Shown: positions 35,735 through 45,152 of the stretch, one piece after another
Numbering within the stretch: the stretch's first letter is position 1
Layout: each line of letters opens with the position of its first letter
Assembly (NCBI GenBank): GCA_963787675.1
Contig: CAWBDV010000003.1
Location: 1-64,000 of the forward strand
DNA: 64,000 bases
Direction: 5' to 3'
Source of the DNA: JAJPKK01 sp963787675
GTDB lineage: Bacteria; Pseudomonadota; Alphaproteobacteria; Rhizobiales; Xanthobacteraceae
Program-made: the position numbers and the translations under genes
The notes under the pieces: model-generated
The model's database searches: none
What the model saw: the letters and a program-made list of their open reading frames with translations, nothing else
What the model was told of the DNA's origin: nothing

Positions 35735-36100
35735 ATGGCATCGACTTTGCAGGAACAATCGTCCAATCCCAAGGCGGATGTTGCGGCGATGGGCAAGCAG
35801 CGCATGGACGAGTTTGTGAAAACGCAGAGCGCCCTGTTGGCGGGATTTCAGGACCTCAACCGCCAGTGGTTCGATCGCTGCCAAGCGGAAACCAAACTGT
35901 TCATTGATTTCAGCACCAAACTGGCAACCGCAAGATCGATCGCGGATGCTACGGCTGCCTATCAGGAACTGGCGCAACGACAGTGGGATATGGCCAGCGA
36001 AGACGCCAAACGCATGCTTGCTGACAGCGAAGTTCTGACCAGGAACACCACTCAGCTTTGGTCAAGCAGCTGGCTCGGACCAACTGGACTGAGGGCCTAG
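35735..36100 (+). CDS. Phasin family protein
   Basis: 121 aa from ATG 35735 (GAGGAATGCGC upstream). The helical phasin pattern is visible: FVKTQSALLAGFQDLNRQWF and LFIDFSTKLATARSIADATA. Phasins coat polyhydroxyalkanoate granules. A strong hairpin follows the gene, and an FNR/FixK-type box precedes it, so low oxygen may control granule formation. Confidence 0.85.
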   Translation: MASTLQEQSSNPKADVAAMGKQRMDEFVKTQSALLAGFQDLNRQWFDRCQAETKLFIDFSTKLATARSIADATAAYQELAQRQWDMASEDAKRMLADSEVLTRNTTQLWSSSWLGPTGLRA

Positions 36101-36137
36101 CTTAAGAGCGCTCCCTCTGTTTCGCTCTCGCACGTGA

Positions 36138-36166
36138 CGCCCGCGAAGACACTCTCTTCGCGGGCG
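36138..36166 (+). terminator. Hairpin after phasin
   Basis: CGCCCGCGAAGA pairs perfectly over 12 bp with TCTTCGCGGGCG around CACTC. No T-run follows, so it is a strong hairpin but not a classical rho-independent terminator. Confidence 0.65.
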
Positions 36167-36260
36167 CAACTGCGGCGCAAGTGAAGGGCGAACGGCACGC
36201 ACGCCACCATCGAACCCTACCGGTCGACGGACTCCGGAGTGTGATCAAACCATTCCGCAC

Positions 36261-36785
36261 TTATGAACCTTTTCTCGAAGCCAATCCAATCTCTTGCAGG
36301 TACTCGCGGAAGTCCTGATAATTTGAGGCAAGCGTTTCCGTGGCTTCTTCCAAATCCGCAAGACTGTATGCAGTCTTATCATCTTCGCGTTCGATGAAGC
36401 CCGTGCCATGTAAAGGCTTGATGCTCGGGGGCAGGCGTAGAATCCAATCCGGCTGAACCCAGTTTGAAGATGGCCCTGCAATCCAAGTTGAGTGCGCGAT
36501 ATCGTCTCGCAACGGCGTCAACGTATGAGGGATCATGAGGTAGTGATTGATTCGATCGTACTGATCGACCGGAACCGTTCGGTGTCGGAGCAGTTCGAAC
36601 AGGGCCAGTCGTTTGCCCGTAAAGTCTAGGCCGCGAGTCAAAAGCATGACTGACCCGGAATCAGAACCTGCAACTATCGCCATGATTTCTTGCATGAGCA
36701 ATTCATAGCGTGCGAACCATTGAATAATCTTTCCGAACAGCAGTAAATGCCGATCCGACAGACAACCCAGGTTGGTGTCAGTCAT
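36261..36785 (-). CDS. Hypothetical protein, 174 aa
   Basis: A soluble, mainly helical protein: HLLLFGKIIQWFARYELLMQ and GKRLALFELLRHRTV, then LRDDIAHSTWIAG. The second half contains short repeats of acidic residues (FIEREDDKTAYSLADLEEA). Not recognised. It reads as a real gene by codon usage and length. Confidence 0.6.
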   Translation of the reverse strand: MTDTNLGCLSDRHLLLFGKIIQWFARYELLMQEIMAIVAGSDSGSVMLLTRGLDFTGKRLALFELLRHRTVPVDQYDRINHYLMIPHTLTPLRDDIAHSTWIAGPSSNWVQPDWILRLPPSIKPLHGTGFIEREDDKTAYSLADLEEATETLASNYQDFREYLQEIGLASRKGS

Positions 36786-36858
36786 CTGAACGCCTCCGAA
36801 AGAAAGGGGGGCTCATGGCATCTTCAAGAAGCAAACAGGGCACATCGGTCAAGACCGG

Positions 36859-37272
36859 TTATTGAGAGGTTTTTGCCGAAGCGGGCGCAACGGTCGGATG
36901 ACAAATTCCGAATTCGGCCTGCATGGAATCAGGTTTGTAGGTTTGCAATACGATATTCCAGGAGCCGGGGTCGACGCCTACGCTAATCTCGCCACCATAG
37001 CCGCTTACGGCATTCGACGAAACCGTGACATGATCCATCGGCTGGGACATACCGTTCTGCGCCACCGCGAGCGTCGATGCTTCATCATCAAACACGATGC
37101 TGATCGACCGATTCTCGGACTGCTGAACGGAGTTAGCTCCCGCCTGGACTTCGAGATCTGTCAACTGGCAATCAAGTTGCTGGGGTGCGGCAATGGCGTG
37201 ATCCGGCACGAGCAACCGAGGGACAGCGACGAGCGCTGCAATCATTAGAGATCGTAAAGATAACCAAGGCAT
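36859..37272 (-). CDS. Secreted hypothetical protein
   Basis: 137 aa from ATG 37272 (earlier in-frame starts exist at 37302 and 37386). A signal peptide (LRSLMIAALVAVPRLLVPDH) with cleavage near AIAAPQ precedes a beta-rich domain with two Cys (QQLDCQLTD and FGICHPT). Function unknown. Confidence 0.55.
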   Translation of the reverse strand: MPWLSLRSLMIAALVAVPRLLVPDHAIAAPQQLDCQLTDLEVQAGANSVQQSENRSISIVFDDEASTLAVAQNGMSQPMDHVTVSSNAVSGYGGEISVGVDPGSWNIVLQTYKPDSMQAEFGICHPTVAPASAKTSQ

Positions 37273-37353
37273 GAGCTGTCCTTGAGCGAAGTGTACTTGC
37301 ATGGTCCAATGAGCGTTACCCGAGTTAATTACTCCCGTCCGGAGCCCATCACC

Positions 37354-37367
37354 TTGAGCAAAGTCAA
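37354..37367 (-). promoter_or_regulatory. Weak FNR/FixK-like box
   Basis: TTGAGCAAAGTCAA keeps the TTGA/TCAA arms with four central bases after a Gly/Ala change. It lies 82-95 bases before the start at 37272. Confidence 0.35.
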
Positions 37368-37418
37368 AACCGGAGGCTGGTTCCACAGAGCGAAAAGATC
37401 AACATTGCCGCGCCCTAA

Positions 37419-38693
37419 CAGGCCACTGAAAAAGTCGGCTGACGAGGCTGAGCGAATTTGATTCCGCTGTTCTTTCCAATTGGGAGGGAAGGATGCGCGG
37501 TTCGGATGAGCGAAGTGGTGAACTTTTCTCGTATGTTGATCTCGAGGACCGTGTTCCGGCGAAGCATCCGCTGCGCCTGATCCGTCGCATCGTCAACGAG
37601 GTGCTGCTCGCGCTCGACAACGAGTTTGCCAAGATCTACGCCGACGGCGGACGACCGTCGATTGCACCGGAGCGGTTGCTGCGCGCGCTTCTGCTGCAGG
37701 CGTTCTATACGATCCGTTCCGAGACGCAGCTGATGGAGCAGCTCAACTACAACCTGCTGTATCGCTGGTTCGTCGGGCTCGGCGTCGACGAGCCGGTGTG
37801 GGTGCCAACGGTCTTCACGAAGAACCGAGAGCGGCTGCTGGACGCGGAAGTTGCGCATAAGTTCCTGGCCGAGCTCTTGAACCACAAGGAGGTGCGCGGC
37901 CTTCTGTCGGACGAACACTTCTCAGTCGACGGCACGCAGGTTGCGGCCTGGGCATCAATGAAGAGCTTCCGCGCCAAGGATGGCTCGGATGAGCCGCCGT
38001 CGGGAGGTCGCAATGGCGAACGAGACTTCCACGGCGAGACGCGCAGCAACGACACGCACGCTTCGACCACCGATCCGCAGGCCCGGCTCTACCGCAAGGG
38101 CAAAGGCAAGGAGGCTAAGCTCTCCTACATCGGCAACGCGCTGACCGAGAACCGCCACGGGCTGGTGGTCGAGGCCGAGCTCGGCTCGGCGACGGGAACC
38201 ATCGAACGCGAGGCAGCCATGACGATGGTGGTGCGCTGTTCGCCGGGATCGCGCCGTCTCACGCTCGGCGCCGACAAGGCCTACGATGTGCGCAAGTTCG
38301 TCGATGACCTGCGCGACCTCAACGTCACGCCACACATCGCCCAGAACACCACCAACCGCACCTCAGCGATCGATGCTCGCACGACACGCTACCCGGGCTA
38401 TGCGATTAGCCAGCAGAAGCGCAAGCGAACCGAGGAACCTTTCGGCTGGGGCAAGACCATCGGCGGGCTCGCACGGCCGATGCTGCGCGGCGTCGCACGC
38501 TTACGATTTAAGTTTATCCTGACGATGGCAGCCTACGATCTGATCCGATTGCCAAAGTTGCTCACGGCGATCGCATGACGAGCAAAACGCGGTCCCAAAT
38601 GGAATCGATATCGACCAAATCAGATATCCCTACCCGCACTCCGGCCACCGCATCACCCGATCAGAGAACATCGCCAGAAATTTCAGCGGCCTG
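37419..38693 (+). mobile_element. IS5-family-like element with CTAA target duplication
   Basis: The ends are inverted repeats: CAGGCCACTGAAAAAG at the left and, read inward from 38693, CAGGCCGCTGAAATTT. Both are flanked by CTAA (37415-37418 and 38694-38697), which fits the YTAR target of the IS5 group. The single transposase gene is intact, so the insertion looks recent. Confidence 0.8.
37493..38578 (+). CDS. IS5-family-like DDE transposase
   Basis: 361 aa. The N-terminal domain (YVDLEDRVPAKHPLRLIRRI and RPSIAPERLLRALLLQAF) is followed by the DDE core with HFSVDGTQVAAW (first Asp), LGADKAYDVRKF (second Asp) and RTEEPFGWGKTIGG (Glu). Length is normal. An IS1182-type assignment is the alternative. 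Confidence 0.93.
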   Translation: MRGSDERSGELFSYVDLEDRVPAKHPLRLIRRIVNEVLLALDNEFAKIYADGGRPSIAPERLLRALLLQAFYTIRSETQLMEQLNYNLLYRWFVGLGVDEPVWVPTVFTKNRERLLDAEVAHKFLAELLNHKEVRGLLSDEHFSVDGTQVAAWASMKSFRAKDGSDEPPSGGRNGERDFHGETRSNDTHASTTDPQARLYRKGKGKEAKLSYIGNALTENRHGLVVEAELGSATGTIEREAAMTMVVRCSPGSRRLTLGADKAYDVRKFVDDLRDLNVTPHIAQNTTNRTSAIDARTTRYPGYAISQQKRKRTEEPFGWGKTIGGLARPMLRGVARLRFKFILTMAAYDLIRLPKLLTAIA

Positions 38694-38736
38694 CTAATGG
38701 AATTCCCTATCAGGGCATCAATGTTCTGATGCGTAG

Positions 38737-38838
38737 TCGAAGGCGATCGAGAAAGGCTACGCCGTGCCGATCTGGATGACCTTCAAGCAGGCGCTCGACC
38801 TCAAGGCCTGCGTGCGCAACGGCGAGAAAGGCAGCCGC
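38737..38838 (+). pseudogene. ArdC N-terminal fragment
   Basis: Reads KAIEKGYAVPIWMTFKQALD, then LKACVRNGEKGS, the N-terminal single-strand-DNA-binding part of ArdC-type antirestriction proteins. It breaks off and is joined to a small-gene fragment. The long open frame that continues to 39954 is a chimera of several fragments. Confidence 0.6.
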
Positions 38839-38854
38839 ATGGAAGGCGGCGCAG

Positions 38855-38990
38855 TCGACACAGCCCGCCCTGTTCGAATTGAAAGACGATTGCCGAACGC
38901 TCCGCCGCTGACCGGTGTATCAGGAGCCAACTCTTTTCAGCCTCATCATGGTCCCAACCGTCACGCGGTGAAACCCGCGAAGGTCAGGTT
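38855..38990. repeat. Joined fragments of the small ArdC-associated gene and of the membrane-protein gene
   Basis: 38863-38940 matches the 3' end of the gene at 13895 (PALFELKDDC, then RYQEPTLFS-like sequence in another frame). 38957-38988 matches the 3' end of the minus-strand membrane-protein gene (as at 15346 and 19120). The same order, small gene then convergent membrane-protein gene, occurs at 15238-15736 and reveals the ancestral cassette. Confidence 0.6.
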
Positions 38991-39162
38991 ATCGAGAGAA
39001 AGCTGCCGCGACATGATTGCTCGTCCACCAATGCAAAGCCGACCTGTTGCATTTACGACGCGCGTTTGGAGGTTGCGTAGCTTACGCCGACGCCGCGCAG
39101 CGCGAACAGCACATCATCGATTAGCCGTGCCGTCCAACAACCACCCAACAAGGAGAACGATC

Positions 39163-39405
39163 ATGACCGCCAGCACCCAGACCGAAGCCAGCAAGACCAA
39201 ATTCATTCCGCTGAATAAGCTCAAAGCCTCGCCGCGCAATGCCCGCAAGACCCGGCACCCGCAGGCGCATATCGAGGCGCTGGCCGCGAGCATCGCCGCC
39301 AAGGGCTTGTTGCAAAATCTCGTCGTCGAGCCGGAACGCAACGGCAAGGGCAAGGAGACTGGTTGCTATCTCGTCACCATCGGCGAGGGCCGGCGGTTGG
39401 CCGCT
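39163..39405 (+). pseudogene. ParB-like nuclease-domain protein, truncated
   Basis: ATG 39163 follows AAGGAGAACG. FIPLNKLKASPRNARKT, IEALAASIAAKGLLQNLVVE and YLVTIGEGRRLAA are the ParB/Srx N-terminal domain of plasmid- and island-borne ParB proteins. After about residue 81 the sequence becomes unrelated. The gene is cut, and a possible C-terminal scrap lies at 29772. Confidence 0.75.
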
Positions 39406-39652
39406 CATGTCATCGTGTCCTTGCTCGATCAAAGCAACCCGCACCGCGGCTTCAGTTTCGTGGGGCTTATGCCCGCACGCGCGTCGTGTTCAAGGCCGCT
39501 CGCTTCCGCGCTCGCAAGCTCGCTTGTGCAGCTTCGCGCCGCAAGCGGTGCCCCTGCGGGGCAGCCTTTGACCGCGCCGCTTGTCCGCGCGGGCCGAATT
39601 CACCCCACGAAGCCGCGATGGTGCGGTTCCGTTTCAATCGAAAGGACATGCC

Positions 39653-39883
39653 ATGACCAAGAAAACCAATCCTCCGAGCCACCGCGTCTATGCCGTCGTC
39701 AAGGAGGGCAAGCAGAGCTTCTGGAGACCCATCGGCGCCCTGTTCGCCCACGCGGACGGCGAAGGGTTCAACCTCGTGCTCGACTACCTGCCGCTCAACG
39801 GCGCCGACATCGTTATCCGCAAGCCCAAGGCCCAGGACGGCGAACAGCCGGTGGCCGAAGGCTCGGCGGCGGACGCCGCCTGA
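39653..39883 (+). CDS. Small conserved island protein
   Basis: 76 aa. HRVYAVVKEGKQSFWRPIGA and FNLVLDYLPLNGADIVIRKP are typical of a small protein often found beside ParB- and ArdC-type genes in rhizobial plasmids and islands. Function unknown. AAAGGAC lies upstream. Confidence 0.65.
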   Translation: MTKKTNPPSHRVYAVVKEGKQSFWRPIGALFAHADGEGFNLVLDYLPLNGADIVIRKPKAQDGEQPVAEGSAADAA

Positions 39884-39960
39884 CGAATCGGGCCGCGTCG
39901 CCATCCGGTGGCGCGGCCCTTCCGTTTTCATCAACACTAGGAGAATTGCCATGACTATTC

Positions 39961-40333
39961 GGCAAGCAAAGACGAACCGACAGTCGAGCGCCAAATCAGG
40001 ATTCCTGTCACCTTCAGCCGTGAACTCCTCGACGAGGTGACCGGCCGTGTCGCTCAGCCCGTAGAGCCCGATCCGATCGATCCCGACGCCGGCGCCGAGC
40101 TTGAGATCGAGGCGATGTTCCGCAGCAAACTGACGGCGCTTCGGCAATTGCCGCGGGAGCAGCGTGCGGCCGCATCGCGCGCCGCCCGCGAGTGGCTGCT
40201 GCTCGCCCTCAAAGCCTTGGCCGAAAAGCGCAGAGCCGGCCGCCTTGATAAGCGCATGCTGCGCCGATTGGAGCGCCCCGGGCCCGGTCACCCGAGGCCG
40301 AGGCGCGGTGACGACGGTATGCGCCCGCCTTGA
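39961..40333 (+). pseudogene. Conserved hypothetical, start lost
   Basis: Coding-looking sequence begins before any start codon (RQIRIPVTFSRELLDEV) and continues through LTALRQLPREQRAAASRAAR. The ATG at 39951 is in another frame, so a frameshift near the start is likely. GTG 40037 could give a shorter product. Not recognised. Confidence 0.35.
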
Positions 40334-40351
40334 GAACCGGAGGAGGAACTA

Positions 40352-40468
40352 TTGCCGCTCGAAAACCGCAGCAAGCCGCGCCAGATCGTCTATCTGATGC
40401 TGGCGCTCATCGGCCTGATGATCGTCCTTGACGTCGTCGCCCGCTGGTCCGGCTATTCAACTCCTTAA
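40352..40468 (+). CDS. Short single-span membrane protein
   Basis: 38 aa from TTG 40352 with a strong GGAGGAGG six bases upstream. One hydrophobic segment (IVYLMLALIGLMIVLDVVA). The tail after ARWSGYS may be truncated. Not recognised. Confidence 0.4.
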   Translation: MPLENRSKPRQIVYLMLALIGLMIVLDVVARWSGYSTP

Positions 40469-41671
40469 CGATGTTCTGCGCCCGCGTCCTGGCGTTTGCC
40501 AGTTGCTCCGTGGCTGCGCGGTAACGCGGCCCGAATCCGGCCTGCCCGGTATTGCCAGCGGCGCCGCGGATACCGCCATATTCATTGGTCGCGAACGTCT
40601 CGGCGGCCCGCACATCGTCATCAGCCTTGGCCTTCCGCTCATTGAGCTGTCTCACCTCTTCCTCGGCCTGCTTGGTCTTGCGCGCCGCCTGATCCAATTG
40701 TCGACGGCGGTTTGTCGAAGACCGCAGTCAGTTTCCAGTGAGTTGTTCGATGTGATCCCTTCGAATTGCTTCCCATTGGTTCCTCCTGTGGCCGTGCGTG
40801 CGACTCACGAGATCAATGCTGAGGTTTCCGCGACGGCCCTTCGCGATGCTGGCATCGCGCTTGATTCACGGTTGAGGTTGACATTGCTCGAACTGACGCA
40901 AGCTGAGGCGCGTCAGTCGAAACGGCGGCTTTCGCGTTTCGCGCACTCTGATCGACCGCGATCGACCGCTTCCTCTGAGAGTTCCGACACGAGTGGGATG
41001 ATGACGCCGGGGCTGAACTTCGCCTTGATTACAGCGAAGTACGCGTCGCTTTGGAAACGCGCTTTCCAATTTTCACCTGGTAGCGCCACCGATCTACCCG
41101 TCGACAGCAGGAGCTTATTGATTAGGGAGACCATCGCCCTGATCGGCCGGATCATTATGCACTCGACTTCGGCATTTGGTTCCTGTTGTTGTCGCGTTGC
41201 TCGTATAACCACCTCACCACTTCGAACGTCAGCGCCCTGAATTCGCACACCTGCGAGATCAGGGTCCCCAAATCGGTATTTCCGGCGCGCGAAGCAAAGT
41301 AAACCGCGGCCTGCGTCGCCGCCTCGGGATACTCGGGAGTGCCCCAACCAGGCGGGAGGGACGTGGGTCTCGTGGACGATCGAAGCCGGGTTTCGGTAAG
41401 CCGATTCAGTCCGCTCTGGCGCGTGTGTTGCGCGCGTCCCAAGCAGGCGCCGGAAGGATCCCCCTCACCGGGGTCACACGGATCAAAATGCCAAAAGGCC
41501 ATGGGTGATTGGGGCATGAACTGCCTCCATCGCGAGAAGCTGGCCCCCCAATTACGCTTGAATGTCGAAAGGCAAAATATTCACATTCGAAAGACTTTCG
41601 AAAAAAAGCGGCTCCGCCAAGCATCGCGTGCTGGAACGATCGTCGCCCTGTTGCAGCCGATGGGCTGAAAG
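40469..41671. other. Degenerate region, no clear gene
   Basis: About 1.2 kb. The minus strand at 40407-40697 reads TKQAEEEVRQLNERKAKADD and GNTGQAGFGPRYRAATEQLA, which may be a piece of a coiled-coil DUF4407-like membrane protein. The minus strand at 41155-41350 has coding-like TQAAVYFASRAGNTDLGTLI. Neither has a credible start. Probably debris. Confidence 0.35.
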
Positions 41672-41959
41672 TTAGCATGGCTCCGGCCGTCCAAACTTCG
41701 CCATGGCCGGATGTCTTTCCATCATATCGATGATGCGGTCGAGCATCTGAGCCGCAACGATCAATGCGGGGTCATTTGGAACGCTGGCCATTTCACCGCC
41801 GCGGCCAAGCACAATCATTTTTACAAACTGAAGTCTGTAAACAATCGGGACGTCTTCGAATGCTTCGACAACCGACCGCGCCGTAACGACGTGATCCTCA
41901 AGCTCCTTCAGTAGCTCAGCTTCGGTTTTTTTCCTTTCAGATTCAGTTCTCTTTCTCAT
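41672..41959 (-). CDS. Small helical hypothetical protein
   Basis: 95 aa from ATG 41959 (ATG 42010 is an alternative). ERKKTEAELLKELEDHVVTA, then RLQFVKMIVLGRGGEMASVP and MLDRIIDMMERHPAMAKFG: charged and helical. It is divergent from the HTH gene at 42135 and might be its partner. Not recognised. Confidence 0.45.
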   Translation of the reverse strand: MRKRTESERKKTEAELLKELEDHVVTARSVVEAFEDVPIVYRLQFVKMIVLGRGGEMASVPNDPALIVAAQMLDRIIDMMERHPAMAKFGRPEPC

Positions 41960-42134
41960 GGCATTGTCGTGCAAAGATTGGTGAACTGGTGCTATGGTTC
42001 TGTTTTCCATAAAATGCGTTTCACTGCACATAAGCAACCCGTGCCGTCCCCCGGCCGCGGCAGATCGCCGATTGTGAAAGCACAACAGATAGTTAGGATG
42101 GGGAGTGAGGGCGCCTACGTTGCGGAGATCTGGA

Positions 42135-43136
42135 ATGACGACGAGCTCAACAGGCAGGCCGACCCTCGCTACCCCCGCGTTGATCTTTGCCAAACTACTT
42201 TCAAAGCATCTGGATCAAGGCACGAGACCACAAAATTCGCTCAGGCGGGTGGTGAGATGGACACACGCTGACTTCGGCAAGAAAATAGGGACATCTGGAC
42301 AAGCCGTCGGATCTTGGTGTGGGGGCAAACATTTGCCTTCTGAGAAGTTCATTCACAAAATTCTGGACGCCTTGTTTGGCGATGATCGAAATTCAGAGGC
42401 ATGTCGCGAATTCGTAAAAGCGTACGACAATGCACAGAGAAGTAAGTCGGCGTCGGGGAAACGAGCGACATCGGGAGCGGCGTTGCGAAGTACCACAGAA
42501 AAAATGTTGAAATCCATTGGAGCGGATTTCATTAATGACCTACATTATATAGGAAATAATCTGGATGGCATCAAATATTTTCTGAAAAAGTTTGATGGCG
42601 CCACACATGTGTACAATACGGTATTTACACGGTCTGAAGGTCTATGGGGTGATATGTGGAAATTGGACTTAATGTCAGGGTTTTTGAAAAAAGTAAGACG
42701 ATATTTGAAAAACAAATGTAAATGGGAGGATATCGTTATAAAAAAGGACGTAGACATCGTACTTAAGTTTTATAAAGAACTAACCGAGGAAGAGCGTCAG
42801 TGGTACGAAGCGCGCGAGTTGCCAGACGTTGACCTGCCATTATTGCAATGCTTAGTGGCGAAATATGAGGGAGATCGAGGCAAGGTGCTCTGCGGGTGGT
42901 CCTTCTCTGGTGGTCAACATGCAAGGGTCTACTATAGTGACGAAAAAGATACGGTCCTTTATTTCAGGGAATATTGCAAAATGCTGTTCGACAGGGGGCA
43001 CGAACTGTTCCCGTTCCCGCCAGCCAGTGGATCGAGAGCGTCCTTGACCGCAGCGGGCGAGGAACCAGCTGCCGCCGGCAGCTCCGGTGGGCCTGACACC
43101 AAATCATCCGATGAAAATGTGGGGGACCTATCCTAA
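42135..43136 (+). CDS. HTH-domain protein with unknown AT-rich effector region
   Basis: 333 aa from ATG 42135, preceded by GCGGAGATCTGGA. Residues about 35-75 form an XRE-like HTH (HADFGKKIGTSGQAVGSWCG). The next 190 residues (ADFINDLHYIGNNLDGIKYF, EDIVIKKDVDIVLKFYKELT, GWSFSGGQHARVYYSDEKDT) are unrecognised and use AT-rich codons unlike their neighbours, a sign of separate transfer. The tail is Ser/Ala/Gly-rich. It may be a defence or regulatory protein. No function assigned. Confidence 0.6.
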   Translation: MTTSSTGRPTLATPALIFAKLLSKHLDQGTRPQNSLRRVVRWTHADFGKKIGTSGQAVGSWCGGKHLPSEKFIHKILDALFGDDRNSEACREFVKAYDNAQRSKSASGKRATSGAALRSTTEKMLKSIGADFINDLHYIGNNLDGIKYFLKKFDGATHVYNTVFTRSEGLWGDMWKLDLMSGFLKKVRRYLKNKCKWEDIVIKKDVDIVLKFYKELTEEERQWYEARELPDVDLPLLQCLVAKYEGDRGKVLCGWSFSGGQHARVYYSDEKDTVLYFREYCKMLFDRGHELFPFPPASGSRASLTAAGEEPAAAGSSGGPDTKSSDENVGDLS

Positions 43137-43802
43137 TGTTTTAGCCTGAATATCAGTTGAGAGCTTCTCAGCGTGAGGCACTACCACGATGCGCTGTTCG
43201 TGTGTTGGCTATCGAATTCAAAAAAACGGATCGGCGGGCGCAGAGCACGGAGCCAAGCCGGAAGATCGGAAGCTTCGTACACTCAGTAGACTTTGCGACG
43301 GCTGGGGAAAGCGGCGATTGCGTCGGCACCTCGTGGGATATCGTCGGCGAGTTCAGGGTGGTGTGTTTGGTACCGTGTGCGGTTCCATGGCGTTTCTCCC
43401 AAGCTGGCGTTGTTGTTGGCCTGACGCTGGTGCGCGAGGCGTTCCCGCGGCCGGAGATGGGGAGTGCTTGCCTTGAACCCGGCTGAGGCTGGCCTCTCGG
43501 CCTAAGCGCTCATGTAATGAGTAGCTCCGCAATCCATTATGCATGTTCCGTTCGGAAACCCGAGGGAATGTTCTTGGTATGTTCTGGCCGACGAGCTAAG
43601 TCAATTCAAAATTCCAGAGTGCTAAACCCTCCCAAGACTTACGATTTTTGACCAATCGGCCAGACCCGCAACAGCGCCCGACGCCCGGCCCCAACCGCCT
43701 TGTTTGAAATAATTGGGAACCGCCGGCAAAGCATGGCGACCGCCCCTTTTTGTCTGTCACGGGCGAATCCGACGGTGCTAGGATTCGACGGAGGGACATT
43801 TC
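43137..43802. other. Region upstream of the integrase, no gene seen
   Basis: About 660 bases without a credible coding frame. It precedes the integrase gene and may hold its attachment site. I found no clear match to the tRNA-Gln repeat here. Confidence 0.35.
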
Positions 43803-45011
43803 ATGTCGATCCGTAAGCGCCAATGGACCAACGGCAAGGGCGAACAAAAGACCGCCTGGGTGGTCGACTACGTTGACCAGACCGGCAAGCGGCGGATCAA
43901 GACGTTCGAGCGCAAGAAGGACGCTGGCGAATTCTCGGCAACCGCCAAGATGGAAATAAAGGCCGGGATTCACACCGCCGACAGCGCCAGCATCACGGTA
44001 GCCGAGGCCGGCGAACGATGGCTCGTGGCCTGCATTAACGCCGGGCTCGAAAGAACCACGATCGACGCCTACCGCGCGCACGTCCACCTTCATATCAACC
44101 CGTTTCTTGGATCGCGGAAGCTTTCCGAGCTGACGATTCCTCTTGTCAGCGATTTCGCAACCAAGCTGAGAACCGGAACCAACTCGGAGAAGCCGCGCTC
44201 GGCCGCCATGGTCAAACGCGTGCGCAGCGATCTCGGTGCGCTGTTGTCGCATGCGCAGGAATGCGGGCTCGTCGCCCGCAATGTGGTGCGTGAGATGCGG
44301 TCGGTACGGCGGCGGGGTAAGGAACGTCAGGCCGAACGCCGCGCCAAGCCCAAGCTCAAGATCGGCATCGACATCCCGACGCGCGAGGAAATCAAAGCGA
44401 TCATCGGTGCACTGCCCCACCGATGGCGGCCTCTTTTGCTCACAGCGATCTTCACGGGCTTGCGTGCGTCCGAACTGCGCGGCCTGCGCTGGGTCAATGT
44501 CGATCTATCGAAGCGCGAATTGCATGTCCGCGAGCGCGCCGATGAATACAACCAACTCGGCAGGCCCAAGTCTGCCTCCGGCGAACGCACCGTCCCGCTG
44601 ACGCCGATGGTCGTGAACACGCTGCGGGAATGGAAATTGCAATGCCCCAAAGGCCAGCTCGGTCTCGTTTTCCCAACACCAAAGGGACAGGTGCAAGGTC
44701 TCGCGAATATCGTGCGTCGCGGTTTTGCCCCCGCGCAGATTGCGGCTGGGGTGACGATCGATCTTCCCGGAGCCCATGCAGCGGCGATCAAGCGAGCGAA
44801 ATATCCCGGCCTCCACGCGTTGCGTCACTTCTATGCAAGCTGGTGCATTAACCGGCAAGCGGATGGAGGTCTCGAACTGCCGGCCAAAGTCGTCCAGGAA
44901 AGGCTCGGTCACTCGACCATCGCCATGACGCTCGACGTGTATGGGCACCTGTTTCCGCGTCACGACGACAGTGAGGAGTTGGCCGCCGCCGAGCGGGCAC
45001 TTCTTGCTTGA
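43803..45011 (+). CDS. Full-length tyrosine integrase
   Basis: 402 aa. Three domains: an N-terminal AP2-like DNA-binding part (RKRQWTNGKGEQKTAWVVDY), a core-binding domain (about 60-150) and a catalytic domain with TGLRASELRGLRW (Arg), LHALRHFYASW (His-x-x-Arg), LGHSTIAMTLDVYGHLF (His and Tyr). It is the best candidate for mobilising the island or a sub-island. It lies 5 kb from the right-hand tRNA-Gln repeat. Confidence 0.93.
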   Translation: MSIRKRQWTNGKGEQKTAWVVDYVDQTGKRRIKTFERKKDAGEFSATAKMEIKAGIHTADSASITVAEAGERWLVACINAGLERTTIDAYRAHVHLHINPFLGSRKLSELTIPLVSDFATKLRTGTNSEKPRSAAMVKRVRSDLGALLSHAQECGLVARNVVREMRSVRRRGKERQAERRAKPKLKIGIDIPTREEIKAIIGALPHRWRPLLLTAIFTGLRASELRGLRWVNVDLSKRELHVRERADEYNQLGRPKSASGERTVPLTPMVVNTLREWKLQCPKGQLGLVFPTPKGQVQGLANIVRRGFAPAQIAAGVTIDLPGAHAAAIKRAKYPGLHALRHFYASWCINRQADGGLELPAKVVQERLGHSTIAMTLDVYGHLFPRHDDSEELAAAERALLA

Positions 45012-45152
45012 TCGGTTCGTCGCCTCAACTATCAATTCCGAATCGGACTCGTATGTAGTATATGTAGATGTATCAATGGCTTATGATATTATTTGCATGA
45101 TTTTTTAATGAAATATCTTGCAAGACGATGTGCTCTGGCGTATATTTGCATC

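Noticed and set aside
38764..39954. Single gene of 396 codons
   Set aside because: It strings together an ArdC fragment, other debris and a truncated ParB domain; only the parts are annotated.
40428..41240. Plus-strand frame of 270 codons
   Set aside because: No start context and no motif; codon pattern points to the other strand or debris.
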